DNA from: JACKAF01 sp041391485
GTDB taxonomy: Bacteria; Bdellovibrionota; FAC87; UBA2466; JACKAF01
Assembly (NCBI GenBank): GCA_041391485.1
Contig: JAWKNY010000001.1
Span: 124,001 to 188,000 of the forward strand
Direction of reading: 5' to 3'
DNA: 64,000 bases
Shown: piece by piece, positions 25,258 to 36,114 of the stretch
How the letters are laid out: every line of letters begins with the position of its first letter
Position numbering within the stretch: position 1 is the stretch's first letter
Program-made: the position numbers and the translations under genes
The notes under the pieces: model-generated
Database searches by the model: none
What the model was told of the DNA's origin: nothing
The model's input: the letters and a program-made list of their open reading frames with translations, nothing else

Positions 25258-26256
25258 ATGCGAGCTAAGAGGACAAAATCAGTCGCCAAACTGGGAATTT
25301 TTTTCGCATTCGTCGTCGCTAACACTCACGCCTGGGCGGCGAGCTGCAGTGTCGAAATCGGACGACCGGATCAAGGAAGAGACACCTATCAAACCTTAAG
25401 TTTCAAAGTGGAACACGGCGCCCCTCAACGCTCCGACAATTTACAAAACGCGCGCGCGGTTTTTCAGACATCTGGCCCGTGCTCTTTTCGTTTTTTTGAA
25501 AAAGCAGGTTACCAGGGGCGCTCGATCACTATTGGTACCAACCTCGATCGTTGGATCCGATTTGGAATAGACGGCATCGAAAATCGCCTTCAAGGAACCA
25601 ACAACACATGGGACGCCAAGAGTTTAATCGTCGAAGCGGCAGAACACACCGACTGCACCATGCGCGTCGGCAACTTGTCTATCACGATGGACTATCACCA
25701 AAACGTAAGAAACATCCCGCTTTCTCGAGTCATTCACAAAACTTTGGGGACCAGCGGCACACAGTGCCTCTTCACGGCACACGATTCCCCCGATTTGAAA
25801 TTGGCCACACAAGGGTACCGTCAAATGGGCGTTGGACAAGATCTCTCTTCGCCAATTTATGCCGGACCGATGGGCGTACTCAACCGTGCAGAGCAGCCGC
25901 GACCGGGTCAGTGGCCCGCCGGTACCTGGGACATGCAGTCTTTGACTGTCTTCCGACTTCGAGAAGAGCTCGCGGCGAGCCGATGCTGGGTAACTGTGGG
26001 TGCCCCCCACATCGGCAACCCAAGTGGCCCCTACCGAGCTCTTTCAATGAAGTACTACGGAAATGAATGGGGTTACGTCCCCGAAATGACTTACGCCTAT
26101 GCGTTTGGCGGCCAAAACTGCAACCGCCTCGCCTTTTTCGAAGATGCTGACTACAACCGCACCCACACCAAACACGAACGCCAGGATTACATGCGTAAGG
26201 GAAAGATTGAAGAAGAAGTGGGGTTTGGATTCCAATCCATAGGTGTTTTTCAGTAG
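25258..26256 (+). CDS. Secreted beta/gamma-crystallin-like (Greek-key) protein, paralogue
   Basis: 332 residues; ATG 25258 has ATAGGAGG upstream. Signal peptide with LGIFFAFVVANTHAWA, mature part starting at ASCSVEIG. Repeats match those of the 22009-22971 protein: GPCSFRFFEKAGYQGRS, a GTNLDRWIRFGIDGI turn, WDAKSLIVEA, later WDMQSLTVF and GFGFQSIGVF at the end. The two genes flank the propeller operon on opposite strands, so all four probably act together outside the cell or in the envelope. Confidence 0.65.
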   Translation: MRAKRTKSVAKLGIFFAFVVANTHAWAASCSVEIGRPDQGRDTYQTLSFKVEHGAPQRSDNLQNARAVFQTSGPCSFRFFEKAGYQGRSITIGTNLDRWIRFGIDGIENRLQGTNNTWDAKSLIVEAAEHTDCTMRVGNLSITMDYHQNVRNIPLSRVIHKTLGTSGTQCLFTAHDSPDLKLATQGYRQMGVGQDLSSPIYAGPMGVLNRAEQPRPGQWPAGTWDMQSLTVFRLREELAASRCWVTVGAPHIGNPSGPYRALSMKYYGNEWGYVPEMTYAYAFGGQNCNRLAFFEDADYNRTHTKHERQDYMRKGKIEEEVGFGFQSIGVFQ

Positions 26257-26355
26257 AAGCGAACCGCTCGCTTCGATGAGTAATAGTGCGTTGCTCCACA
26301 GCAACAAACAGCCCGGGCATTGATCAAAATCTGCGAATACGCTATATGGGCGTCC

Positions 26356-27271
26356 ATGCAGATAAAGCACCCTTCTATTCTAATAGCGCTTCTTTTCTTC
26401 GTTTCCCTGGAAGCGAAAAGCATCGTACCGCCCTGCGCGGATTTAGTATCAGACGCCAGTGCCGCACAGATAGGCCTGGACAATACCATCGAGCTTCTGC
26501 CGGGCGAACCGGTCGCCAACCAGATATTTTCAGTAGCAGCCACCTTCTACGATGTTTCTCTCTCGCTTGAGGGTGCCAATGTGGAGGCAATGAAAGCGTT
26601 GCTCGCAAGGGGTGGGTCACGCCGGAAGAGGTAGACTCTCACTCAGCGTTGGCCGAGGACAACGTGGTTTCTCTAGCACCCATTCTGCCCCCTAAAGCGC
26701 GCGAAAAACTGGGAACGCGCGACACGGGCGATTGTTACTCGGCGGCCTTCCCGTTCAACGATCCGAACTACCGTCCGGGGCCTGAGTTTTTTAAATACTT
26801 TCGTAGCACTATTACCCGCTAGGGCACCAGGCGGGCGATGCGCTTCGCTACGGTGACCTCATCGTGCTTTGGCGAAAGCACCCTCAAGGCGGTTTTTTCA
26901 CCCAGCACGTAGCCATCTACCTGGGCGGAGATTTTATTTATCACAAGTTCGGTCCGGATCCGCGCGCGGCCTATGAGATCATCACAGCCGAAAGCTTTTT
27001 CAACTACTATAAGACAGGCATGGCGCTTGCCGCACGCGGAGCCTCCAGCGATCCCAGTTTTGGGTGGGACTTCCACTTCGAGTATCTCCGCTACGCCAAA
27101 GAACTTAGCCCTGCCCAGAAGCGAGCGGTACAGTCCTCTATCCAAACTCATTCCGCTAGAACCGCTCAGCCGCAGCGAGCCCTCCTGCGCGTAGCTCACT
27201 CGAACGGGTGGGACGCAACTCACCGGCCCATGCGGAAGTGGAGACAAGTACAAGCGCTGCTGCGGTCGTAA
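26356..27271 (+). pseudogene. Secreted NlpC/CHAP-like cysteine-hydrolase candidate, split by two frameshifts
   Basis: ATG 26356 starts a signal peptide (MQIKHPSILIALLFFVSLEA). The frame breaks in a GGGG run at 26609-26612 and continues as WVTPEEVDSHSALAEDN; it breaks again in CCC near 26817 and continues to 27271. The joined protein has GDCYSAAFPF, then GDALRYGDLIVLW, then QHVAIYLGGDFIYHK, which is the order Cys, Gly-Asp, His seen in NlpC/P60 and CHAP amidases. Both shifts fit loss of one base. Peptidoglycan or peptide cleavage is inferred. Confidence 0.55.
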
Positions 27272-27299
27272 CTAAACCCAGCGCTCAGCGAAACGCTCG

Positions 27300-27815
27300 C
27301 TAATTGTTCGACGAACTCTCCCGGACAGCCCGCTGATTGGAATTTGTCTTTGCGTTTGTCGAGAGCACAGTAATTGTTGTCGGCACTGCTTTGTAGGGAC
27401 TCACATAGGCAGCGCAGGTCGTAACAAGAGTGATGTCCGGTACTACACCCAAATCCCTCATACTGATAAGTAAACTCTGGGGATTTTCGATGGGCTTTTC
27501 CGACACCACTCCACCGCCCCCACGGCACTCCTGCTCAATTTCAAGCATCCGCTTGGCCACATAAGGAGACTTTTGCTCCACCTGCTCGGGCGTGTACTCA
27601 GCCGTTACCTTCCCTACCACGCACTTGCAGTCCTCTGACTCGCTGGGTTCGCAGGCAATGAGATTTTTTATTTTATCTTGCGTCCAACCCGGACGCGCAC
27701 CGGCCCCCACCGTATTGCCCGAGTCCGCGCAGGCACCACACAAAAGTATAAAGACAAAAGCCCCTACTAAAAGCCGCAAGTCCTCTCCCAGAAAAAGAAA
27801 GTATGCGTGCGGCAC
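27300..27815 (-). CDS. Probable lipoprotein of unknown function
   Basis: 171 residues with a hydrophobic N-terminus LLVGAFVFILLCGAC ending in a Cys followed by ADSG; the lipobox is imperfect (Cys at -3). The mature part has several Cys in a CEPSESEDCKCVVGK cluster. It has no recognised domain. Converges with the hydrolase-like gene. Confidence 0.55.
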   Translation of the reverse strand: MPHAYFLFLGEDLRLLVGAFVFILLCGACADSGNTVGAGARPGWTQDKIKNLIACEPSESEDCKCVVGKVTAEYTPEQVEQKSPYVAKRMLEIEQECRGGGGVVSEKPIENPQSLLISMRDLGVVPDITLVTTCAAYVSPYKAVPTTITVLSTNAKTNSNQRAVRESSSNN

Positions 27816-27973
27816 CCCACGCAGTCAAAACGCGGGCCGCCAAGCGGCTTATGAGATGAACGCAATGGCCAGACAAGAACCCCACAAAATGAATACGCTC
27901 TATCCCTAATCCGACGCACACCAGATCGCCACACACTCCTAGTCTGCCCGTGCCTAAAGTGTAGGCATGCCGC

Positions 27974-29015
27974 TTGCAGCTTGAAATCGGGACTCTTATT
28001 GAAAGCGGGGGGAAATTGGGAAATTCAATTCGAGCCTATGTGGGCGCTATTTTATCCTTATCATTCGTATTAGCTTTTCAACCAGCCAAAGCGGAAGACC
28101 CGGCTTTGGAAGAAGCCTTACGCCAACTCCAACGAAGCCTGGATCAGCACAAGGCCGAGCAAGATCCATCCAAAGATGCGCTGGACGCTCTTATTCGAGG
28201 TATGAGAACAGACTCGGCCGAACGCGATCGGCGACTCGCGGACCTAGACACCACGGCCAAATCGCTACAAAAGGAGATAAAGATCTCCTTGAGCGGAGTA
28301 AGGAAAAAGGAAATGAGCACTTCGTTAACGCACCTCAATTGGCTTAACCACTTGGACGCCGTTATCGAGGAGGGCGGGCCGCGCTATGATCGCGACGGAA
28401 AGGATCTCAGTTTTCTTGAAATCGAGGAGCTTCTAACAAAAGGAAGATGGGTGGCTCGTTACGTAAAAACTGCTTTTGATTTTAAGGATAAACTCTCGGA
28501 TGAGGACAAAGAGGAAATGGCCAAGCTCGATGCCGTCCGACAATTTAAGCAGGCGGAGGCGGCGGTTTCAGCAATGCTTCAGCAAAGCCCCAATACGGGC
28601 TTCACAAGGACGAACCAGCCCTACATCCCCCCTGGCCAACGGGAGCTAGCTAAAGAGATGCTTAAGGCATTGCGAGAAAGAGTGGATCCGATTACTTGTC
28701 CCTAGAGGATTCTGAAATAAGTCGTCGCATGGCCAAAATCGATCCCGCTTACCGCGCGTGGCAGCTATCCGGTTTAGGAAAGCGCTTTAAAGAACGACCT
28801 GTTGAAGCTGCCGACATCGTAAGCGAGCCTCCGGCTAAACCGGAAGGTATCGGAGCCGCGTACCAAAAGTACTTAACAGCCGATCGGCATCAGGTATTGA
28901 TTTGGATTTTTCGGACGAAAAATCTGCCAAGGTCGCACAAGAAGAGCGACACCGAAGAGAGACGATGCCGCAGCTCACGCCTATCCCGCCGTTTGTTCCT
29001 CCGTTTCAGAAGTAA
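27974..29015 (+). pseudogene. Secreted coiled-coil protein, split by two frameshifts
   Basis: The first 243 codons (27974-28705) give a hydrophobic signal (YVGAILSLSFVLAFQPAKA) then a long charged helical region (LEEALRQLQRSLDQHKAEQD; DRRLADLDTTAKSLQKEI). Near 28690 the frame shifts to SLEDSEISRRMAKIDPAYR and near 28890 to GIDLDFSDEKSAKVAQEE, ending in a Pro-rich tail with TAA at 29013-29015. That stop is 12 bases from the restored stop of the convergent kinase gene, which supports the restored extent. Function unknown. Confidence 0.5.
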
Positions 29016-29027
29016 AGCGGGAGAGTC

Positions 29028-30496
29028 TCAAGCAGGCGACCCAGGACTTACGACCGGACCAAGTTCGTGCGTCCTTTGCACGTTGTACCGCTCGGCGTGG
29101 TGGTGTTTTTTGAGCTGGATAATACAGCGCGTGCCCTCACCCGGCACCGATTCTATCCATATTTTCCCCCGTGCCGCTCAACAATCCTTCGACAAATGGG
29201 GAGACCCAGCCCCGTACCAGGTCGCTCGTGGTAACTGTGCAGCCGCTTGAAGGGCTTAAACACTTCCTCGATCTGGTCCTTTGCGATCCCAATCCCATCG
29301 TCTTCGATGTGGATGAGCCAATGGGCACCCTTGCCCCTAGCAAAAATACGAATCGAGGGATGCTCCGTCTCTTTCCTATACTTGAGTGCATTTGAGATAA
29401 TATTTTGAAACACGTGCATCAACTGGCTCGGGTTTCCGTACACAGCCGGCAGCGGGGAGCAACTTACTCTGGCCTCTAGAGAGCGAATCTCATCCCCCAA
29501 TAGCGCGGTCGTGTCTCGCATAATGGAACTGAGTTCGACCACCTCGCTCTTGGCGTGCTCCCCACTCACCCGAGAGTAGTCTAGAAGGTCGTCCACCATT
29601 CTCCTCAGCTTCTCCGCTCCTTTTGTCATGAACGAAAGGTAGCGGTGAGCGTCTTCGTCAGGGACATGAATGAGCTTTTCCTCAAGAAGGGTTCCGAAAC
29701 TACTTATCGTGTTTAGCGGCGAGCGCATATCGTGGGACGCAATCGATGCAAAATGCTCCAGCTCACTATTAGATCGTTCCAGGTCATCAGCGGTTTTCCG
29801 ATACTTCTCTTGGAGCCGCTCCGCATTTTTATAGAGGCGGGTCAGATTTATCGTCACGATCACGCAGAGAACAATAAGCAGAAGAATTGCCACGATTGAG
29901 ATCGCTGAAATCTTTAGCACGGCGGAATCGCTTTCACTTCGGGCTAAGCTTTCCACGCGGAACAACTCATTTTCCTTATATTCCACGAGCGCGTCGACCG
30001 CCTCCTGGAGTGCGAGGCGCTTTGGAAACACTTCCCTTTCAAAAAACTGGCGAACACTGGGCGATATCCCAAGCTCCTTCCTTTTCGATATCATCAGGTG
30101 CACCGATCTTTGATGCATCCGCTTAGCGTCGTGTACTTTCGCAACCAACCCCTTACCCCGTTCGCTCTTCACACGCATCGAGATTTGATAAAGGGATTCC
30201 TCAAACAACTCATTTGCCGTCTGAAGGCGATCTAGGAACTTATCGTTACCGGTCAGAAGGTAGCCGCGATCACTGGCGACGTAAGTTTGCAAGGCGGAAC
30301 GCATGCGCTCGGCTGGAATGAGAGCGCGGCTGTAGTCGAGAATCTTTCCATGCTGGAGCCCCAGCGCCGATCGCAGAAGAATGAGAGCTGAACTGGTTAC
30401 GCACAACGCAAGGAACAACATCCCCGCGATCCAAAAACATAACGGGTGTAGGTCTTGGAGTTTTTCAACAGTTCGGTCTCCTTTTTCCCTACCCAT
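29028..30496 (-). CDS. Sensor histidine kinase with CHASE3 domain; 3' end frameshifted
   Basis: Membrane helix, CHASE3 sensor domain (about residues 45-185, with RSALQTYVASDRGYLLTG), second membrane helix, HisKA with phospho-acceptor in FASIASHDMRSPLNTI, and HATPase with NIISNALKYR (N box), EDDGIGIAKD (G1) and GTGLGLPICRRIVERHGG (G2). The uninterrupted frame stops at 29153 right after HGGKYG; restoring one A in the AAAA run gives IWIESVPGEGTRCIIQLKK, the normal end of such kinases, and a stop at 29028. No response regulator is adjacent, so the partner is elsewhere. Confidence 0.9.
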
Positions 30497-30729
30497 TTGT
30501 TCTATGGTTCGTTTCTAGATCTGAACCCTGGCGTTGTCCAATGATTCCCACCTGTAGACTAGCGGAATGCACGCACTCTTACGCCCCACCCTCCAAAATG
30601 CTGGCTGCTGGCAACAGATGCGACGTCCACACCTTGTTTACCCTTCTCTAAGTACCTAAAACCACGCACAAGAATTGGCCGCACGCTTGCATAAAAATAA
30701 CCGATTGGTTTATGCACTAGGAGGCCCGG

Positions 30730-33700
30730 ATTCGCTCGCTGGCGATCATTCTAATTCTTGCGGTTTTTGGCGCTGCTGCCGCGGTTCAAGCCGATCCCAC
30801 AGACGAAGAGCCTGAAGGAGCTTGAGCGCGGTGAAATGTCGCAAAGGCTTCAAGAGAACCACCGCGTAGTGGATCCCGCTTCGACGCCTTCTACGGATTT
30901 CGATTCGAAGATGCAGGCACTTTTCAAGCAACTCTTTCCGGAGCATGACCTCACCAAACACCCAGTGCACTTCTTTTTGATGGATTCCGATCGCATTGGC
31001 CATAAGAGCTTTGTCACAGACGGCCACAGTTTCATTGGTTTTACAACACAGACCGTACGTTCCATGAAAACCACCGACGAGCTGGCGTACTTAGTCGCTA
31101 CGGAAGTTATCGCAAACCAGATCACACCGAACCCCAGGCCCGAAAAGGCATGGCCGATGACGCTCGGGGTGACCGGCGCACTGGAAGTCCTACACGAACG
31201 GCATTTCGATGCCACAGCGGCGTTGCGGGTGCAGGATGCCCTGGAGAACGAACCCCGATCGCAGCCTACGCTTTCGGACCGCACAATTTTCGAATGGGAT
31301 CTCTCCTCTCGGCGCTCCATGGTTGAAAAAGGCCTCGGCCATCTGCGTTTCAAAAGGGAAAGCTGGAAGAGACAGACGCTGGTGAAAAGATTACCGCGAC
31401 CCCACTAGATCCCAAGATCGTCGCAGCAGGAAACGGCAGGCACCAATCCTTCATCGATAAGGAAATGGAAAAAGCGAATTTTGGTTCTCTGGACGCCGTA
31501 GGCAAGTTGAAATTCGTGCAAACACAGATGCCCCATGTTTTGGCAAATCACGACGCCCGGATCAAGGATCTCGGCAGAGCCATGGGCACTATCCCTTCTC
31601 TGGAAGACATCGAGATGGATGACGATCCGCGATGGGTGGAGTTCAATAAGGCAGCCAATTTGATTCTGCATTTGCCCGAAACCGATCCCGACAATCTTTA
31701 TGCACTACGCGATGCGCGCAATCTGCTCTACGGCCCTTTGGCGCAACGCTATCACAAATCCAATACCGCGCTGGGCGATGCCGATCCGATCCTGGGATAC
31801 GCGTATGATTTTGTCGCGGCAGTACGAGCGGCTACCGAAGCCGCCGACGAAGGAGACATTCGCACTGCCGATTCCCACCGCCAGGAAGCCGCTGAAGCGG
31901 CGGCAGGGCTCAACAAGGCAATCAAAGATGCCAAGGTAGACGCCGCCTTCCTTCAAAAACTTTTTATTCCGACTTTCAATTTCCCACGCAAAGGAGAAAC
32001 CGTGGAGTGGGAACGCGCCATCATCTGGTCACAGCGCGCGGGCGGAGACTCAAACAAATCAGTCTGGCGCTCTACCATCTTGGCGTGCACGAACCCAGAG
32101 TCTTTCAGCTCATGGATGTGAACGACAAAGCGCTCTGCATGCTGGGAAGTTGCAAACCCGTGAACGAGGGTCCCCGTCGCGGCGAACGCACGATGGATAG
32201 ACTCGTCATCGGAGCGGATGGCGAGGCAGTTGGGCTCCGAAAGGAAGGGTCCGGAAAAGCGGAACAGCTCAGGCGCGAACTTTTTGGCGAGTATGTCCCT
32301 GAACTCTTCCGACGCGCAATAGGCGGAGATCAGGAAGCCTACGACATTCTTCAAAAGGCCAGTGGGTCCGCATTGGGCAAAGTAGAAGATCTGATTGGGC
32401 TAGATTCCATCGAAAAGGATTTTGACCTCTTTATCCGTGTAAACATGCCGATTCTTTCGGATGTTCCTACCCGGGCCCACGTCCCCGCAGGGCAGCTCGT
32501 TAAGAAACTCTCCGAACTGCTTCGTAGTGATCCCGATAAGTGGAAACCCATCGTCCGCGATTTCTACATGAAGGGTGGGTTTGTGAGAATTGCGGAACAC
32601 GCGGGAAGCGGACTCGAAGGCAGAGGCTTTGAGGGACTGTCGCTAGCACACCCTCTCGTGGCCTTCGCATTGGAGGATCGCTACGATCTATTTCCGTCGC
32701 GAGACGATAAAGTCCACCTGCTTGGCCGCACTTCAGCGCTGGAGCCCCCGCGTTCCCAAATGGGATACCCTGAACTAAAGGGCGAAGGCTCGGAACTCTA
32801 CCTAAGTTCTGTCAGGAAACATCTGGGCTACGAACGCCCCAAAACAGCTGAGGAACTCTACAAACTCTTAGAAAGTTTTGGCAAGCGCCCCGGCGGCTTC
32901 TTTGCGAATCTTGCAGCCATGGAAGCCGAGCTTTTTCGAATCCACCACCCCAAACAGGAGCTGGATCCGATTCGGGTGCTGCCTTATCTGGGAGGCGACT
33001 GGAAAGAACGCACCGAAGCGATCGAGAAAACATTTTCCAACTATGTAAAAAATCGCAAAGACTGGCCCAAGAGCGCGCGAACTTTACTCAATGAGTTCAC
33101 GCTTTTTGATGAGGCCGGACTTTTTCCCGAAGACGGAGTATTGCGCTACAAGCTGATTGAGAACATTCTCGACCGGCTTTCCGAGTACAGTTCGCCGGCG
33201 CTTCGGCAAGGCGCCATCGAGCGCATCTTCAAGGGCCGTCGAGTACAAGATCCTAAACTTCGAACGCGTCTGCTCCGTCTCTGGGCTCTATCGGCGCGCG
33301 AGCGTTTCGGTACGGATACGGGAGACCCTATTTATACGGATTCCATTCTGGCCGAAGCCGAACGTGCGGGGGGCCATCTCTACGCACAAGATCGGCATGA
33401 ACTCTTCAATCACCTCGCCAACGAAGTCGAGTCTCAGGAAGACTTGAGTCTCAAGTTGGGCGAAGCGCGAAAAGGACAAGGGGCCGAGGCTGACTTGAAA
33501 ATGATGGGGCTCAATCTTTCCATGCGTCTCGTGCGGGCCAACGACGAGTTCCGCGAACAGCTGGTGGACTTCCTCACCCGTCCCATGACACCCACTTCTT
33601 TGGCGGACTTTGGTCATGTCCTGAGCTTGGAGCAACGCGGGTTAAGCGATGGGGAGACAATCGGAACGGACGAGGGTTTCCAACGCCTGGCGCGGGAAAT

Positions 33701-33914
33701 TCACCAGAACTTCTGGGCGTCTGACATGGAGTTGCGCGTCGGGATCATTGACGAGCTTATTTTGCCGGGTGATCGCCGCAACGACACGGAGTTCGAAAAG
33801 GCCACTGAGCGCATCCTGAAAAAGGTCTTTCCTTCGGGTGAGAAATACTCGCAGGAAGCACATGACTTGGTACGGCTTTATATAGAAGAAATTCGAAGTA
33901 CCAACGCAGTCTAG
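30730..33914 (+). pseudogene. Large secreted protein with a degenerate M48-peptidase-like region, split by frameshifts
   Basis: AGGAGG (30719-30724) is followed 5 bases later by ATT, opening a clear signal peptide (RSLAIILILAVFGAAAAVQA) with no ATG. The frame moves near 30775, 31355 (AAAAGGGAAAG) and 32050, then runs clean to 33914. Near 30960-31110 the text FIGFTTQTVRSMKTTDELAYLVATEV resembles the helix of M48 metallopeptidases but lacks the HExxH Zn motif. The remaining 900 residues are helical and unassigned. The stop overlaps by one base the start of the UbiB-like frame, and all shifts but the first are of one-base-loss type, so the two may be one protein. Confidence 0.5.
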
Positions 33915-35167
33915 TGATAGCCGCTCTCATGGCGGCGGCGCAAAATACCGAGGAAAGCCGCTACAAAACTACGATCGGAGAGCGTCTGGCTCTTATTCTG
34001 GAAAGGATGGGACCTGCGGAAACAAAGTTGGGTCAGGTACTTCACAGCAGCCCGCATACTCCCCATGAAATACGCGACGGCATGGGACGGCTGAAAAGCG
34101 AAGCGGACGTCCTAACCCGCTGGGATCTCTTTAAACTCCACGGAGACGTAATTCCTGACTCTCTGAAAAAACGCATCAAGCGCGTAAAGAGAATCCTGGG
34201 TGCCGCCTCCTATTACGTGACTTACGAGGTCGAGTTGGAAACCGTACGCCCCAATGGGGATATCGTTCGTGAAAATCGCGTCATCTCCCTTTTGCGACCT
34301 CACGCCAAAAAACGCGCGAAGACGGGTTTTGAAGTAATGAAGCGAATGGCGCAAAAGCAAGCCGAGAAAAACCCTGCTTTTAAGGTGCTCGTTTCGATGA
34401 TCGAGCAGGCCGAGCGCATGGCCGATATCGAAACCGACTGGCAGATTGGCAAGAAACAGGCCGAAGATGCCGAGCGCCTCTATCATGGGGCGACGATACA
34501 GATTGGCGATGGCAAACCGTTTGAGATTCACGTCGCCCGTACACTGGAAACCGGTGAAGGGTACCGCGTGATGGAAGAGGCCAAGGGGGTTCACTTCAAC
34601 GACTTGCCGGAAAGAACCGCAAAGCAGAAAGCACGCAAGCGCGATATCGCACGGGCCTACGTCGCCCTCGAAATCTCAAGGATACTACGCGGCGAGAAAT
34701 TTGATCACGACCGGCATGGGGCTCAGCTAAAAATCGACGGCAACAAGATCTACTTGTTCGACTTCGGTGCCATGGCCACGGACGATCAGCTTCCCACAAC
34801 AGAAGATCGGAAGGTGCTCGCGGAGGTCCTCTATGAAGGGCTGAAAAGTTTTAAGTCCGAACTGGGTACGGGCGACCACGCCTTCGGAGACTACCTCTTT
34901 AAACTAATCCAGGACAAAACTGAAAAAGGCGGAGCTTCCGACTACCTTATTCGGGTTCAAAAAGGGGTCATCGCGCTGGGAGATTTCTTCAAGTACCTGA
35001 AGCCGGGAGATCTTGAAGACGTTGTAAAAGGAGTTATCCAGGAAGGCCAGGTGCACTCCGACATCGTCCTCGAACTCATGCCACGAGTTATGACCGACAT
35101 GACGAAAGGCGATTCCATGTTTGACATGGGTTCATGCAACAATGCCTATGTACGCATAAAGAATTAG
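33914..35167 (+). CDS. UbiB/ABC1 (AarF)-like atypical kinase domain
   Basis: 417 residues from GTG 33914. ERMGPAETKLGQVLHSS matches the KxGQ motif unique to the UbiB family, GAASYYVTYEVEL takes the place of the Ala-rich loop, FDHDRHGAQLKI that of the catalytic HxDxHPGN, and LFDFGAMA gives the DFG metal site. The Lys of the V-K-x-x-R-P strand is replaced (ISLLRP), so ATP chemistry may be altered. UbiB proteins usually support quinone synthesis at the inner membrane; here the fragment continues a protein that begins with a signal peptide, which would put it outside the cytoplasm. No ubiquinone genes are adjacent. Confidence 0.65.
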   Translation: MIAALMAAAQNTEESRYKTTIGERLALILERMGPAETKLGQVLHSSPHTPHEIRDGMGRLKSEADVLTRWDLFKLHGDVIPDSLKKRIKRVKRILGAASYYVTYEVELETVRPNGDIVRENRVISLLRPHAKKRAKTGFEVMKRMAQKQAEKNPAFKVLVSMIEQAERMADIETDWQIGKKQAEDAERLYHGATIQIGDGKPFEIHVARTLETGEGYRVMEEAKGVHFNDLPERTAKQKARKRDIARAYVALEISRILRGEKFDHDRHGAQLKIDGNKIYLFDFGAMATDDQLPTTEDRKVLAEVLYEGLKSFKSELGTGDHAFGDYLFKLIQDKTEKGGASDYLIRVQKGVIALGDFFKYLKPGDLEDVVKGVIQEGQVHSDIVLELMPRVMTDMTKGDSMFDMGSCNNAYVRIKN

Positions 35168-35224
35168 AGAGGCTTACGAAGCGCTACCCTTACGCTATAC
35201 TATTCCCCCAAAAGGACGTGCGAT

Positions 35225-36019
35225 ATGAAACACCTGGTATGCCTACTGGCACTCTCTTTCGCAAATGCTTTGGCAGGGGCAAACCCAAAAACGACTGTTC
35301 AGAGACTCGATTACAACCTAAGCGTATCTACTCTTGGGGATAACGCCTTCGTCGTGAACGATCAGGATTTTTTTGATTCCAACACACTGGTCGTGAAAAT
35401 GAAGGACGGTACTGTGGTCGTGGTCTCCTCCCCTTTTGAAAATCTGGGAGCTAGAACCCTGATGGAGTGGCTTACCAAGACTCTAAAGCCAACAAAAGTG
35501 ATCGCCATCAACCCCCACTTTCACCGCGATGGCACGGGTGGCAACGCCGTTTATAAGCAGTTTGGAGCTGAAACCTGGTCCAGCGACAAAACCAAACAGC
35601 TGCTGCTGGACGCCAACAAGATGGATCAAAAAGTTGCCGCTAATTTTTATAAAGATCCCACGCTAAAAAAGCGTATTTTGGCGTCACCGACTATGGCGGC
35701 CGAACACACCTTCGAGATGAAAAAGGGAAAAGAGTTTTCTTTTTCTGGAGAGAAAATCCTCGTCTTCTATCCAGGCCCCGCGCATTCTCCCGATAACGCC
35801 GTCGTTTACTTCCCTGACCGGAAGCTGCTCTTTGGAGGCTGCATGATAAAACCCGAATCACTAGGCTATCTCGGGGACGCAGATATTAAATCCTGGCCCA
35901 ACTCCGCCCGAAAGCTCAAGCGATTCGAGGTGCGAGCGGTCGTCCCGGGGCATGGCCCGTGGGGCGGGCCTGAGCTGATCGATAAGACCATCCAAGTCGC
36001 CACTAAGGCCTTGAACTAG
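35225..36019 (+). CDS. Subclass B1-like metallo-beta-lactamase
   Basis: 264 residues with signal peptide MKHLVCLLALSFANALAGA. All six B1 zinc ligands are in order: HFHRD (His98, His100, Asp102), AHSPDN (His187), FGGCMIK (Cys206) and PGHG (His243). Length, the SNTLVVKMKDG strand and the GGCMIKPESLGYLGDAD stretch also follow B1 enzymes rather than B2, B3 or glyoxalase II relatives. Periplasmic beta-lactam hydrolysis is therefore likely, but specificity cannot be read from sequence. No mobile element, integron or regulator is adjacent, so it looks like a resident chromosomal gene. Confidence 0.8.
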   Translation: MKHLVCLLALSFANALAGANPKTTVQRLDYNLSVSTLGDNAFVVNDQDFFDSNTLVVKMKDGTVVVVSSPFENLGARTLMEWLTKTLKPTKVIAINPHFHRDGTGGNAVYKQFGAETWSSDKTKQLLLDANKMDQKVAANFYKDPTLKKRILASPTMAAEHTFEMKKGKEFSFSGEKILVFYPGPAHSPDNAVVYFPDRKLLFGGCMIKPESLGYLGDADIKSWPNSARKLKRFEVRAVVPGHGPWGGPELIDKTIQVATKALN

Positions 36020-36114
36020 GTGAAGAACCCGGCTCCGCATTCGACACAGAACCGCTTGCGATATTGGATTAAGTGCAGGACTGAGCTATGTTGGTTCGAT
36101 TTGGAGGAGAAGCT

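Noticed and set aside
15850..35167. Programmed -1 ribosomal frameshifting as a shared mechanism
   Set aside because: Break sites lack a common slippery heptamer, affect unrelated genes including smpB, and follow homopolymers, so sequence error is simpler.
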